Of a stretch of 64,000 nucleotides of DNA, positions 1 through 9,581 are shown in pieces; position 1 is the first letter of the stretch, and every line of letters starts with the position of its first letter. The DNA comes from Pacificibacter marinus (GTDB taxonomy: Bacteria > Pseudomonadota > Alphaproteobacteria > Rhodobacterales > Rhodobacteraceae). The position numbers and the translations under genes are program-made. The notes under the pieces were generated by a model, which saw only the letters and a program-made list of their open reading frames with translations, was not told the origin of the DNA and did no database searches. The stretch spans positions 153,139 to 217,138 of the forward strand of contig NZ_FNZV01000006.1 in NCBI RefSeq assembly GCF_900109555.1. The letters run 5' to 3'.

Positions 1-213
1 TCAAAGCGCACATCCGAGCAAATTTTCGAACTCGCGGTAAAATTCCTGTCAAACCCTTGGAATATATGGTAAATTATAGACCTAACACTCAAGAAAACAG
101 TGCTCAGATTGGCATTTAAAGCCCCATTGACCTATGATCGCCAAAATGGATTTCTAACCCCGCAAACGTCTGTAATCTTTAGGCTTTTGGAGGGTTTTTA
201 CTGAAAAGTAAAA

Positions 214-290
214 TGGTGCACCCGAGAGGATTCGAACCTCTGACCCCCTGATTCGTAGTCAGGTACTCTATCCAGCTGAGCTACGGGTGC
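214..290 (-). tRNA. tRNA-Arg (anticodon ACG)
   Basis: Read on the minus strand, a 77-nt cloverleaf begins GCACCCG and closes with CGGGTGC-A-CCA, so the CCA end is encoded. The anticodon arm is CCTGA-CTACGAA-TCAGG, giving anticodon ACG (arginine, read as ICG after deamination). The T arm contains the canonical GGTTCGAATCC. It stands alone. Bases 1-213 downstream of it show no convincing gene. Confidence 0.95.
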
Positions 291-377
291 GCTCATGAGG
301 GCGATTTACCGAGTGTGGCGGGGCGGCGCAAGGGGCCAATTGATCTTTTTGTAAAAAACTTTGTCACAAAATGAAAT

Positions 378-1808
378 TTAGGCAGATTTTGATATCTGGT
401 CACCTGCGTGCACGTCGGAAAAGCCTTTTGGTAAATGAATGGCAAACCGTGTGCCTGTCTTATCACTAAGCTCAAGAACAAGCCGCCCACCATGCCCGCG
501 AATAAGTTCGGACGCGATAGCAAGCCCCAAGCCAAAGCCACCTTTGCGCGCGCCGCCGTGAAAGGGCTGAAACAAGTGCTCACGCGCCTTAGCGGGCAAT
601 CCAGGACCTGTGTCAGAGATATGAATGATCCATTCGTCGGCTTCATCCACACTGGACACGGCAATCTCACCTGGATTTCCGGTTGCCATGATGGCTTGGC
701 GCGCGTTGCGCACAAGGTTTGAAATAACGCGGTACAGTTGTTCGTCGTCCGCACGCAACACCATGGTGGCGGGCACATCTTCTGCAAACGACAGATCGAA
801 ATCCATCACAGCAAGACGCTCACTTTCAATAACTTCAGCAACCAATTCAGCGATACGCACCCCTTTCAAGGCGGGGGCAGGCTCTTCGGCTTTACCAAAC
901 GCCAAAGTGGATTCGCATAGATTCACGGCACGGTGAATCGAGTTCACGAGCTTGGGGGCAGAGCGCATAACTGCAGGGTCTTGGGAGGCTTCAAGCCTGT
1001 CACTGAAAAGTTGCGCAGTGGTCAAAATATTGCGCAAATCATGGGACACCTTGGCGACAGCCCCACCAAGTTGCGCCAAACGTTCTTTTTGCCGCAAGGC
1101 CCCCGTGAGTTCTGTTTGCATGTCGCACAAAGCAATTTCAGCCTCGCGCAATTCAAGAACATGCGCAGACGGTTCAATAATGCGGCGGGCATCTTCGGGG
1201 GCTTGAGCATATGATGTCATCGCCCCCACGACACGCTTGATCGGCTTCACGATCAAAGCACGTACCGCGAAAAACAACAGAGCTGCCGTGAGAAAGGAAA
1301 TGACAGCAGACAACATCAAAATTCGCATGCCGTAGTCAATCATCGCCATGCGCAAAGGTTGCGTCGAGAGCGTTACCTCAATCAAGAGGCCTGCCTGTTT
1401 TACAGGGTCGCCAATCACACGGATCACTTGGTCTTTAGGATCGAGCATAACAGTGATCGCGTCTTGGATCAGCTCCCACGCAGAAGCATCACGCAAATCA
1501 TAGGTCGCAAAGATTTGCGCAGGAATCGGTGAGGACAGCACCAGTTGGCGGATCTCATTGCGCCGCAGCACCACGTTGTAAACGCCGGCATTGGCCAAAA
1601 GTTCGTCTTCCAGCCCCATATCAATGGTTTCATTAGCCAAAAGCGCGAGCGACGCGATTTGCGCTCGCTCAAGGCGCGACAGCAAAAAGTCTTCCCGAAA
1701 ACGTGCAATCGAAGGCACGAAAATCATAACCTCTGCGGCCATCACAAAGATAACCGTAAGCATCAAGAACCGCCCTGTAAGCGTATTTAAGAACCGTGGC
1801 AGTTTCAT
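378..1808 (-). CDS. Membrane sensor histidine kinase, orphan
   Basis: A 476-residue two-transmembrane histidine kinase. A first membrane helix (about residues 13-33) and a second (about 160-185) flank a periplasmic sensor of roughly 120 residues with no recognised fold. A HAMP-like linker follows. The H-box reads KVSHDLRNIL (His near 255), the N-box NLVRNARQAI, and the ATP lid DTGPGLP and GFGLGLAIA. All catalytic boxes look intact. No response regulator gene lies beside it, so the partner is elsewhere. It sits 20 bp downstream of the flavoprotein gene and is probably co-transcribed with it and the TVP38 gene. The signal sensed cannot be read from the sequence. Confidence 0.9.
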   Translation of the reverse strand: MKLPRFLNTLTGRFLMLTVIFVMAAEVMIFVPSIARFREDFLLSRLERAQIASLALLANETIDMGLEDELLANAGVYNVVLRRNEIRQLVLSSPIPAQIFATYDLRDASAWELIQDAITVMLDPKDQVIRVIGDPVKQAGLLIEVTLSTQPLRMAMIDYGMRILMLSAVISFLTAALLFFAVRALIVKPIKRVVGAMTSYAQAPEDARRIIEPSAHVLELREAEIALCDMQTELTGALRQKERLAQLGGAVAKVSHDLRNILTTAQLFSDRLEASQDPAVMRSAPKLVNSIHRAVNLCESTLAFGKAEEPAPALKGVRIAELVAEVIESERLAVMDFDLSFAEDVPATMVLRADDEQLYRVISNLVRNARQAIMATGNPGEIAVSSVDEADEWIIHISDTGPGLPAKAREHLFQPFHGGARKGGFGLGLAIASELIRGHGGRLVLELSDKTGTRFAIHLPKGFSDVHAGDQISKSA

Positions 1809-1828
1809 AGACCCTCGACTGGGCCCCT

Positions 1829-3256
1829 TTATGGCAGGAACCGTTGAACCAGTTTCACAACTGTTTGGACACGCGGGTTGTCAAACAGCTTTGGTGTAAA
1901 ATAGGAACCCGCAGCGCGCTTGTTAAGTTCCATCAATGTCGGATATGGCGCGACCACGCCAGCAATTTGTCCCATTTTTAGTCGAGAGGCTACCGCCAAT
2001 GCCCAAAAGGATATCAATTCCCCAGCATCAGGCCCAACAATCGTCACCCCAACAGGGCGGTTTTTCACAACCATCACTTTAATAAATCCACCACCAGACG
2101 AGCGCCCTGTCGCGATAGCACGATCATTGCCAGAGATATCAGCGCGCGACACTGTCAGTTTCGCACCATGGGCCTTATGCGCTTCAGCTTCAGTCATCCC
2201 GATTTGGGCCAATTCAGGGTCAGTATACGTCGCACGCGGAATATGGTCCGACTGCGCCTTTGCAGGAAGGCCAAAAAGCATGGAGCGAATCAAAACACCC
2301 GCGTGATAGCCTGCAACATGGGTGAACTGCATCCCACCTGCGGCATCACCGATCGCATAAACACGCCTGTTCGATGACCGCAAAGAGGCATTCACCTTGA
2401 CGCCCGCACGGTTGCGATTGATCTCGCCCTTTTCCAAATCCAGCTTATCTGTGTTGGCAACGCGCCCAACTGCAACCAATAGATCACTGCCTTTGACTTC
2501 AGAGCCATCTTTGAGCGTCAGCGTGATATCACCAGCACCGCCAGAGACAGTCACTACAGGCGCCTGCTCTAGAATTGCGACGTCTTCCGCACGCAGCGCC
2601 TCTTTCACCACCTGAGCCGCCTCGGGATCATCGCGGCCCAGCGCGTCCATAGCATCCAAAACTGTAACATCGCATCCCAAACGACGGTGAGCTTGCGCCA
2701 TTTCCATGCCGATAGGTCCGCCACCCAAAACCAAAAGGTGCTTGGGGGCCGAGCGCTGCTGCCACAACGTTTCATTTGTCAAATACGGCACGCTCTCCAG
2801 CCCATCTATGGGTGGAATAAAGGCGCGCGAGCCTGTTGCAATCACAAAACGGCGGGCCGTGATTTCAGTGTCTCCAGCTTGTACAGTCGTCGGCGATGTG
2901 AACCGCGCAAACGCCCGTATCACAGTACAACCGAGGCTCTCAAACCGTTCTTGGCTGTCATGAGGAGCAATCGTGTTTATGGCCGATTGGACATGATCCA
3001 TCGCAACTGCGTAGTCGACCTGCGGAGCAACTCCCGCAATCCCAGCCCCACCTTTGCGCATCAAATGCGCCTGTTTGCCTGCAGACAAAAGTGCCTTGGA
3101 CGGCACACAGCCGTAGTTCAAACAATCGCCACCCATTTCTCCCGCTTCAATCAGCACCACCTTGGCGCCCATTTGAACGGCTCCAGACGCAACAGACAGC
3201 CCACCAGAGCCGCCACCGATCACGCAGATGTCCGTTTTAATTTTTTGCAGGGTCAT
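1829..3256 (-). CDS. FAD-dependent pyridine nucleotide-disulfide oxidoreductase (MerA/Lpd-like)
   Basis: A 475-residue class I flavoprotein disulfide reductase. The N-terminal FAD Rossmann motif is GGGSGGLSVASG. The redox-active pair is CLNYGC (about residues 45-50), followed by PSKALL. A second NAD(P)-binding motif, GGGPIGMEMAQ, lies mid-protein, and the FAD-binding ATG and AIGDAAGG motifs are present. The C-terminal position that carries His in dihydrolipoyl dehydrogenase reads PYPTLMEL, with Tyr as in MerA. There is no HMA domain and no C-terminal Cys pair, so mercury reduction is not supported. It overlaps the upstream TVP38-family gene by 4 bp, a pairing common in proteobacteria. Its substrate is unknown. 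Confidence 0.9.
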   Translation of the reverse strand: MTLQKIKTDICVIGGGSGGLSVASGAVQMGAKVVLIEAGEMGGDCLNYGCVPSKALLSAGKQAHLMRKGGAGIAGVAPQVDYAVAMDHVQSAINTIAPHDSQERFESLGCTVIRAFARFTSPTTVQAGDTEITARRFVIATGSRAFIPPIDGLESVPYLTNETLWQQRSAPKHLLVLGGGPIGMEMAQAHRRLGCDVTVLDAMDALGRDDPEAAQVVKEALRAEDVAILEQAPVVTVSGGAGDITLTLKDGSEVKGSDLLVAVGRVANTDKLDLEKGEINRNRAGVKVNASLRSSNRRVYAIGDAAGGMQFTHVAGYHAGVLIRSMLFGLPAKAQSDHIPRATYTDPELAQIGMTEAEAHKAHGAKLTVSRADISGNDRAIATGRSSGGGFIKVMVVKNRPVGVTIVGPDAGELISFWALAVASRLKMGQIAGVVAPYPTLMELNKRAAGSYFTPKLFDNPRVQTVVKLVQRFLP

Positions 3257-4065
3257 TTCGTCACCTCCTCGGTGCGTTTGAAGCGCTTATAGAGCATCGG
3301 CAGTGCGGACAGGGCCGCAAGTCCAAGAATCGGGAACAACACTTGTGGTTCAAAAATCACCCCAAGATTGGGCGTCTCGCCACGCTCGAACACAGACCCA
3401 AGCCCAGCACCGACAGACGTAAACACCAATGTCCCCGGCACAATGCCAAGCCCCGTGGACACCACAAAGCGGTACAACGGGACACCCACAAACGCAGGCA
3501 ACAGATTGGCGACAAAGAAGGGGACAATAGGTAGCAATCGAATAAGAAAAAGCATCGACCACTGATTTTCGTCAATACCATCTTTGAGACGCTTCAGACG
3601 CCCTGAGCCGGTGTCCATCTTAGCTGCAAGCCAAGCCCCAAGCCCCCAACGCGCGGCAAGAAACAAACAGCTCGCGCCAATCGTCGCCCCTGCAACGTTG
3701 AAAAACACGCCAGGGAAAACTCCAAACAAAAAGCCCCCAGACAAGGTCGCAATACTTGCGCCGGGCAATGAAAACGTAACGATGACAATATAACTTAGCA
3801 CAAAAACAGCCACAGCGGCTCCATAGTGCGCATCACGATAGGCCAAAAGTTCCTCGCGGTGTTGCGCAAAGCTTTCGAAACTCAACGAGTCGCGAAATAT
3901 AGCGGCCAATCCAACGGCCACTGCTACAAACAGCACGAGGGGCAAAAAGCGCGCAACCGTCCCTCTGGAAGTCACAATCGGGGCGGGGGCATTCAAGGGG
4001 CTAAAATCAGGCAAAGGCTTTCCTTTATGGGGCTTGTCTGGCAAAATGCTCAGGCTTTGCGCCAT
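3253..4065 (-). CDS. TVP38/TMEM64 family (SNARE-associated, DedA-like) inner membrane protein
   Basis: A 270-residue multi-pass membrane protein of the TVP38/TMEM64 (VTT domain) family. After a short cytoplasmic tail there are about six hydrophobic segments. The family core GGFLFGVFPGVFFNVAGATIGASCLFLAARWGLG and LIRLLPIVPFFVANLLPAFVGVP is not quoted further here; its landmarks are the Gly-rich turn near residue 130 and the Arg-Leu-Pro-x-x-P segment near residue 185. Related DedA/VTT proteins act as lipid or proton-coupled transporters. It overlaps the disulfide reductase start by 4 bp, so the two are translationally coupled. The specific role is unknown. Confidence 0.85.
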   Translation of the reverse strand: MAQSLSILPDKPHKGKPLPDFSPLNAPAPIVTSRGTVARFLPLVLFVAVAVGLAAIFRDSLSFESFAQHREELLAYRDAHYGAAVAVFVLSYIVIVTFSLPGASIATLSGGFLFGVFPGVFFNVAGATIGASCLFLAARWGLGAWLAAKMDTGSGRLKRLKDGIDENQWSMLFLIRLLPIVPFFVANLLPAFVGVPLYRFVVSTGLGIVPGTLVFTSVGAGLGSVFERGETPNLGVIFEPQVLFPILGLAALSALPMLYKRFKRTEEVTK

Positions 4066-4171
4066 TGACCAGCGAAAATGCGCAATCTCACGTGGCAGTG
4101 AACATAGGTCAGCGGACCGTTATCAACTGTAATATTCCTGAGATTTGTTTTGCGAAATGCCGCGCAATCAA

Positions 4172-4200
4172 TTGACAACCCCCCCACTCCTGCCTAAAGA
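4172..4200 (+). promoter_or_regulatory. Candidate sigma-70 promoter for rpmH-rnpA
   Basis: TTGACA at 4172-4177 is a perfect -35 hexamer. After a 17-nt spacer, TAAAGA at 4195-4200 is a weak -10. It lies about 75 bp upstream of the rpmH start in the 210-bp gap between divergent genes. Confidence 0.45.
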
Positions 4201-4275
4201 CTGCGCTTTGAACGTATACACGCCTTCGAATCCCCTTAAAGGATTTGGGCCAACCAAACCGATGGAGATGGAGCG

Positions 4276-4410
4276 ATGAAACGCACCTTTCAACCGAGTA
4301 ACCTCGTACGCAAACGCCGCCACGGTTTCCGTGCGCGCATGGCGACTAAAGCTGGTCGTAAAATTATCAACTCACGTCGTGCGCAAGGCCGGAAATCCTT
4401 GTCAGCGTAA
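4276..4410 (+). CDS. rpmH: 50S ribosomal protein L34
   Basis: A 44-residue, highly basic protein beginning [19 protein letters not shown] and ending GRKSLSA, which is the full length and canonical sequence of L34. It is a structural protein of the large subunit. GGAGATGGAG lies just upstream as the ribosome binding site. It precedes rnpA by 23 bp in the widespread rpmH-rnpA order. Confidence 0.97.
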   Translation: MKRTFQPSNLVRKRRHGFRARMATKAGRKIINSRRAQGRKSLSA

Positions 4411-4433
4411 AGTTGAGCCGAAAGGCTATGTGA

Positions 4434-4910
4434 ATGACACCGCCGAATGCACCTATGGTTATGGCTCCTGCCGAAGCTAAAGGATCGCAATCGGTGGATT
4501 TGTCATGTCAAAACCATACGATTGTAACACTACAAAAGCGCGCAGACTTTCTGCGGGCTGCGCGTGCGCGTCGCCAAGGCACATCAAGCCTTTTGCTTCA
4601 AGGTCGCATGCGGGCAGCCGATGAACCTAAAGACGGCATTCGTGTCGGCTACACGTGTTCCAAAAAGGTTGGCAATGCGGTCAAACGCAACCATGCCAAA
4701 CGCCGGTTACGCGAAGCGGCCCGTGCCGTAATCAGTGAATTTGGGCGCGAAGGTTGGGACTATGTGCTGATCGGCAAAGCTGGTGACACAAGCGCCCGCC
4801 CCTACCATCTCCTCCTAAAAGATCTGCGATATGCGCTGCGCAAAGTCCACGGCGTCTCAGAAAAACCTAGTGGGCCTCAACCAAATCGGCCACAAGAGGG
4901 ACAGAAATGA
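4434..4910 (+). CDS. rnpA: Ribonuclease P protein component
   Basis: A 158-residue basic protein that assists the RNase P RNA in 5' maturation of tRNA. The family signature [20 protein letters not shown] (about residues 72-91) and KRADFLRAA are intact. Compared with the usual roughly 115-125 residues it has an N-terminal extension of about 30 residues before TLQKRADF. The region 4434-4530 offers no better ATG, so either the extension is real or a non-ATG start is used. The 3' end overlaps yidD by 4 bp. Confidence 0.95.
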   Translation: MTPPNAPMVMAPAEAKGSQSVDLSCQNHTIVTLQKRADFLRAARARRQGTSSLLLQGRMRAADEPKDGIRVGYTCSKKVGNAVKRNHAKRRLREAARAVISEFGREGWDYVLIGKAGDTSARPYHLLLKDLRYALRKVHGVSEKPSGPQPNRPQEGQK

Positions 4911-5152
4911 CTCCTCTCGCAGTGCTCGTGTCTCTGCCCGTCCGCGCCTATCGGATGATTTTTAGTGCATGGGTTGGATATAATTGCCGATACCAGCCCA
5001 CTTGCAGCGCTTATGCTTTGGAAGCTCTTGACAAGCATGGCGCACTAAAAGGCTCATATCTGGCGGCACGCCGTATTGGTCGCTGCCATCCGCTGGGCAA
5101 AAGTGGCTACGACCCTGTGCCCGAGGCTAAACCAAAAAAGACCGAGGATTAG
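4907..5152 (+). CDS. yidD: Membrane protein insertion efficiency factor YidD
   Basis: An 81-residue YidD/haemolytic-protein family member. An N-terminal amphipathic stretch is followed by [15 protein letters not shown] and the conserved [17 protein letters not shown] segment. The protein sits at the inner face of the membrane and aids YidC-dependent insertion. Its ATG overlaps the rnpA stop by 4 bp, so it is translationally coupled. yidC follows about 2.6 kb downstream, interrupted by ttcA and a GGDEF/EAL gene. Confidence 0.95.
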   Translation: MTPLAVLVSLPVRAYRMIFSAWVGYNCRYQPTCSAYALEALDKHGALKGSYLAARRIGRCHPLGKSGYDPVPEAKPKKTED

Positions 5153-5154
5153 GC

Positions 5155-6036
5155 GTGTTGGACGATCTTGATGACATCCACCCACTGTTTCACGGTGCGC
5201 CTTCAACAACCGAATTTAAAAAGCTGCGCAAACGCATCGTGCGCAATGTGCGCGAAGCTGTCGAACAATACGGCATGGTGGAACGCGGCGCGAAATGGCT
5301 AGTGTGCATGTCTGGCGGCAAAGACAGCTATACACTTTTAGCGATTCTGCATGAGCTACAATGGCGCGGCTTACTGCCTGTCGAGCTCTTGGCCTGTAAT
5401 CTAGACCAAGGTCAGCCTGGATTTCCTGCAACTGTACTGCCTGAGTTTCTTAAGAAAATGGCAGTACCGCACCGAATCGAATACAAAGACACGTATTCCA
5501 TCGTCACTGATAAAGTACCTGCTGGGCGCACCTACTGTGCGCTGTGTTCACGTTTGCGCCGCGCGAATCTATACAGAGTTGCCCGCGAAGAAGGTTGCAC
5601 AGCCGTTGTGCTTGGCCACCATCGTGATGACATCTTAGAAACCTTTTTCATGAACCTGTTTCACGGTGGGCGCCTTGCCACTATGCCACCGAAACTGGTC
5701 AATGAAGAAGGCGACTTATTTCTCTATCGTCCTTTAGCACATGCCGCCGAAGCTGACTGTGAAAAATTTGCAAAATCAATGAATTACCCCATAATTCCCT
5801 GTGATCTATGTGGCTCTCAAGATGGGCTTCAACGCCAGCAAGTCAAACAGATTTTGGATGGATGGGAAAAGAACAGCCCCGGCCGACGTCAAATTATGTT
5901 CAAAGCCCTCACCAATATCCGGCCATCGCATATGCTCGATCCAAAGCTGCATGATTTCATTGGGCTTCTCACGTCTTCCCCGGATGGCAAGATGGAAAAT
6001 ACGGACAATTCGATGGAAATCCCGAAACTGCGTTAA
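5155..6036 (+). CDS. ttcA: tRNA 2-thiocytidine(32) synthetase TtcA
   Basis: A 293-residue PP-loop ATPase that thiolates cytidine 32 of certain tRNAs. The pyrophosphate-binding motif [10 protein letters not shown] is near residue 54. CALCSRLRR (about residue 122) and a later CDLCGSQDG supply the Cys ligands expected for the Fe-S-dependent TtcA type. Also present is [14 protein letters not shown]. The start is GTG at 5155, 2 bp after the yidD stop; a TTG at 5158 is the alternative. Translation is probably coupled to yidD. Confidence 0.93.
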   Translation: MLDDLDDIHPLFHGAPSTTEFKKLRKRIVRNVREAVEQYGMVERGAKWLVCMSGGKDSYTLLAILHELQWRGLLPVELLACNLDQGQPGFPATVLPEFLKKMAVPHRIEYKDTYSIVTDKVPAGRTYCALCSRLRRANLYRVAREEGCTAVVLGHHRDDILETFFMNLFHGGRLATMPPKLVNEEGDLFLYRPLAHAAEADCEKFAKSMNYPIIPCDLCGSQDGLQRQQVKQILDGWEKNSPGRRQIMFKALTNIRPSHMLDPKLHDFIGLLTSSPDGKMENTDNSMEIPKLR

Positions 6037-6118
6037 CGGAGCAGCCACTAAATTGGCGATACTTTGACAGTGAACTGCGCGCCAATGCACGCCACCACTG
6101 ATTTAGGACGCCGATCAT

Positions 6119-7651
6119 ATGCCAGATGATATTTCTGCCACGCGACGCCGCTTACAAAATCTATTATCAGGGCATCAAACGCTCGCGTTCTTTCCAGCAA
6201 TCTGTTTGGGCGCTTTTTGGGTGGGCGGCGAGCCGGCTCTTATTGTGGCGGCGCTTGGACTTCCCGTATTTTTTGCCTTCATTCAAGGCACAGCCAAACA
6301 CCTTCCCAAACAAACAGGGGCAGACGCGATAACTGGCCTGCCGCTTCGCACAGCAGTGATAGACACCATCGATCAAGTCATTGACAACCAATCCACCACG
6401 GGACGCACGACAGCGTGTCTCGCCGTAGAGATTGACGGATTTCACAGCATTGAAACCAGTTTTGGGCCTGCCGCGGCCGAAGTGATTTTAAAATCCTCCG
6501 CGCGCAGAATTCTTGATATTATGCGCGACCTCGACGTTGTTGCACGCCTTGACGGCCCTCGTTTTACAATTGCTTTAGCGCCGATGCACCGCACAGATTT
6601 GGAAACGTTGATTCAGCTATCTTCGCGCATTCAAGCCACTCTGTCAGAACCGCTCTCTGTTGACGCTACAAAAATTTATGTATCTGCAAGTATTGGGTTT
6701 TGCCTGCCTGCTCGCGCACCTGGTCAGTCAGGTGCAGCCTTTCTTGATGCTGCCGAAGCTGCGCTCGCTGATGCGAAATCAAACGGGGCAGGTTCAATCC
6801 GTGCTTTTACACCGGGGACCACTCAAACGACCCTAGATCGCAGCACGATACAGGCAGACGTTGGGGATGCTCTCGAAAACGGGCAAATTATACCTTGGTT
6901 TCAACCTCAAATTTCAACCGATACAGGTGCTATTTCGGGTATGGAAGCTCTTGCTCGTTGGGTTCATCCAAAAAAAGGTGTGATTCCCCCAGCGAATTTC
7001 CTACCCGCGATTGAGGAAAATGGCCTTATCGAACGCCTTGGTGAAATTATTTTATATCACTCATTTTCAGCTCTCCAAACCTGGGACGAGGCAGGTTTTA
7101 ATATTCCAACGATATCAGTAAATTTTTCGGCAACCGAACTGTCTAATCCGAAATTAGTGGACAAAATTCGCTGGGAGCTTGATCGGTTTGAATTCGAACC
7201 ATCTCGTCTGACTATTGAAATTTTAGAAAACGTGATTGCCTCTTCTGACAATGACACTATCACACGCAACATAGCGGCGCTCAGTCAACTTGGCTGCGGA
7301 ATCGACCTAGATGATTTCGGCACAGGCCACGCATCTATCGCAAATATTCGCCGCTTTGCTGTAAAGCGGATCAAAATCGACAAGTCATATGTGAAGCGCT
7401 GTGATGTTGATCGAAACCAACAAGATATGTTGGCTGCCATCCTGACCATGGCAGAACGTATCAATCTTCAGACCCTCACAGAGGGCGTCGAAACCGTGGG
7501 AGAACATGCAATGCTGTCCCAATTGGGGTGTGGTCACGTGCAGGGTTTCTCTATTTCGCGACCACTAGCTTTTGACCTCACACTGAATTGGATGGACGCC
7601 CACCGCAAAAAACTGGCCCAAACACCCAAAATCGGTCGTAAAGCCAGCTAG
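6119..7651 (+). CDS. GGDEF-EAL domain protein, probable c-di-GMP phosphodiesterase
   Basis: A 510-residue cyclic-di-GMP signalling protein. A hydrophobic segment at about residues 20-60 suggests membrane anchoring. The GGDEF domain (about 75-235) is degenerate: the signature position reads RLDGPRF, so cyclase activity is unlikely. The EAL domain (about 250-500) keeps the metal and catalytic motifs: MEALARW, LEN, DLDDFGTGHASI, IKIDKSYV and TEGVET. The likely net activity is hydrolysis of c-di-GMP, with the GGDEF part regulatory. It is set between ttcA and yidC, about 80 bp after ttcA. Confidence 0.92.
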   Translation: MPDDISATRRRLQNLLSGHQTLAFFPAICLGAFWVGGEPALIVAALGLPVFFAFIQGTAKHLPKQTGADAITGLPLRTAVIDTIDQVIDNQSTTGRTTACLAVEIDGFHSIETSFGPAAAEVILKSSARRILDIMRDLDVVARLDGPRFTIALAPMHRTDLETLIQLSSRIQATLSEPLSVDATKIYVSASIGFCLPARAPGQSGAAFLDAAEAALADAKSNGAGSIRAFTPGTTQTTLDRSTIQADVGDALENGQIIPWFQPQISTDTGAISGMEALARWVHPKKGVIPPANFLPAIEENGLIERLGEIILYHSFSALQTWDEAGFNIPTISVNFSATELSNPKLVDKIRWELDRFEFEPSRLTIEILENVIASSDNDTITRNIAALSQLGCGIDLDDFGTGHASIANIRRFAVKRIKIDKSYVKRCDVDRNQQDMLAAILTMAERINLQTLTEGVETVGEHAMLSQLGCGHVQGFSISRPLAFDLTLNWMDAHRKKLAQTPKIGRKAS

Positions 7652-7752
7652 TCACTTTTCACCTTTCCCTAGGAAAAACTTCGAATCTGCTTGACCTTCG
7701 GCGCTTGGAGAGGTTGAACCACCACTACCAATTCAACAATCAGGCGACCGTG

Positions 7753-9564
7753 ATGGATGATCAAAATAAGAACCTGATCCTGGCTGTAGTGCTCAGCGGG
7801 ATCGTGTTGCTGGGGTGGCAGGTTTTCTTTCCTGCTCAAGAACCAGCAACATCTGTAACATTGACGACACCAGCCGCTACAAGCGACGGCACGGTCGCTA
7901 TTACCCCGCCCCTCGCGCAGGGCGGCGATATAGCGATTGAAGCAAATACGCTTTCAACGGCCTCAGCGCCACAAGCACCACGCGTGTCTATAGACACTGA
8001 TCGCCTGAAAGGTTCAATTTCTTTGGTCGGCGGGCGGATCGATGACCTATCACTCAAAGATTACACGGTCGACATCGATAGCGACGAAATCGTCACACTG
8101 TTGACACCCGTAGGGACAGAAACGCCATACTACGCTGTTTACGGCTGGGCCCCAGGCGGCAATCTAGGACAAGACGATGTCCCAGGAGCCAATACGATTT
8201 GGTCAGTCGAAACTGGTGATGTACTGACGGTCTCAACCCCAGTCACGTTAACTTGGGATAATGACAAAGGCTTAACCTTTCGTCGCACAATTTCCATCGA
8301 CAAAGATTACCTATTCTCTATCACTCAATCCGTCCAAAACGATGGAACGGATGCCGCACGCCTTGCTGCCTACGGTATAGTCGCGCGTCACGGCACTCCT
8401 GACGTTTCAAAATATTTCGTGCTCCACGAAGGTCTTGTGCGCCAAACTGATAAAGACCTTGAAGAAGCAAACTATAAAGACATCGCAAAGTACGATTTCG
8501 ATGCACGCGAAGGTGCCCAAGTCGAAATCGCGCAAGTCGAAGAAAACGGATGGGTTGGCTTTACAGACAAAAACTGGATGACCACACTTGTGCCTCAGCC
8601 AGGTCAGCCCTTTACCTCTGTTGTAAAGTTCGTTCAAACTGCGGAAATCTACCAAGTTGAATCGCGTTTGCCGGCACAGGTTGTTGAACCGGGCTCCTCC
8701 GCTGAAAACACAACGTATCTCTTTGCAGGCGCAAAAGAATGGGAAGCCATCAAAGGCTACCAAGATGACAAAGGGTTTTACCGCTTCATCTACTCCATCG
8801 ACTGGGGTATCTTCTTTTTCTTCACACAACCCATCTTCCGCTTGCTTCATGCACTCAATGGTCTGATCGGCAATATGGGCTGGTCCATCATCGCCCTGAC
8901 GATTTTGATCAAAGGCATCATGTTCCCGCTCGCCTACAAATCTTACGTGTCCATGGCCCGCATGAAAGAGCTGCAGCCTGAAATGGAAAAGATGAAAGAG
9001 GCCGCTGGCGATGACCGCGAGAAGCTTCAAAAAGGCATGATGGAACTTTACAAGAAGAACAAAGTGAATCCCGCTTCCGGTTGTTTACCTTTGATCCTTC
9101 AAATTCCTGTGTTTTTCTCTCTCTACAAGGTTATTTTCGTCACCATCGAACTGCGCCATGCTCCTTGGATCAGTTGGATTCGTGACTTGTCAGCCCCAGA
9201 CCCAAGTTCAATTCTGAACCTCTTCGGCCTGCTGTCGTTTGCCCCACCAGACCCCAATTCTATATTTGCGATTGCCAGCCTTGGTATATTGCCAATTCTA
9301 TTGGGCATCTCAATGTGGCTACAACAAAAGCTAAATCCGGCCCCCACAGATGCAGCACAAGCTATGATTTTTGCTTGGATGCCTTGGGTGTTCATGTTCA
9401 TGCTGGGCAGCTTTGCTTCGGGTCTCGTCCTCTACTGGATTTCAAACAACACCATCACGTTTATTCAGCAATATCTCATCATGCGCAGCCACGGTCACAA
9501 ACCGGATCTCTTTGGAAACATACTTAGATCCCTGCGCCTCAAGAAAAAGGAAGGTTCGGCCTAA
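7753..9564 (+). CDS. yidC: Membrane protein insertase YidC
   Basis: A 603-residue insertase of the Oxa1/Alb3/YidC family. The N-terminal helix is MDDQNKNLILAVVLSGIVLLG, typical of Gram-negative YidC. A large periplasmic P1 domain covers about residues 55-350. The conserved insertase core has five transmembrane helices, including GWSIIALTILIKGIMFPL and NPASGCLPLILQIPVFFSLY. The start at 7753 is chosen because MDDQNKN matches the family; an upstream in-frame start at 7705 would add 16 atypical residues. It works with YidD and Sec. Confidence 0.96.
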   Translation: MDDQNKNLILAVVLSGIVLLGWQVFFPAQEPATSVTLTTPAATSDGTVAITPPLAQGGDIAIEANTLSTASAPQAPRVSIDTDRLKGSISLVGGRIDDLSLKDYTVDIDSDEIVTLLTPVGTETPYYAVYGWAPGGNLGQDDVPGANTIWSVETGDVLTVSTPVTLTWDNDKGLTFRRTISIDKDYLFSITQSVQNDGTDAARLAAYGIVARHGTPDVSKYFVLHEGLVRQTDKDLEEANYKDIAKYDFDAREGAQVEIAQVEENGWVGFTDKNWMTTLVPQPGQPFTSVVKFVQTAEIYQVESRLPAQVVEPGSSAENTTYLFAGAKEWEAIKGYQDDKGFYRFIYSIDWGIFFFFTQPIFRLLHALNGLIGNMGWSIIALTILIKGIMFPLAYKSYVSMARMKELQPEMEKMKEAAGDDREKLQKGMMELYKKNKVNPASGCLPLILQIPVFFSLYKVIFVTIELRHAPWISWIRDLSAPDPSSILNLFGLLSFAPPDPNSIFAIASLGILPILLGISMWLQQKLNPAPTDAAQAMIFAWMPWVFMFMLGSFASGLVLYWISNNTITFIQQYLIMRSHGHKPDLFGNILRSLRLKKKEGSA

Positions 9565-9581
9565 GGGCCGTATCACCCAAT

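Noticed and set aside
1829..3256. Mercuric reductase function
   Set aside because: The CLNYGC site fits, but the N-terminal metal-binding domain and C-terminal Cys pair of MerA are missing and there are no mer neighbours.
8407..9030. A 207-codon minus-strand open frame inside yidC
   Set aside because: Entirely antisense to yidC, no ribosome binding site or domain.
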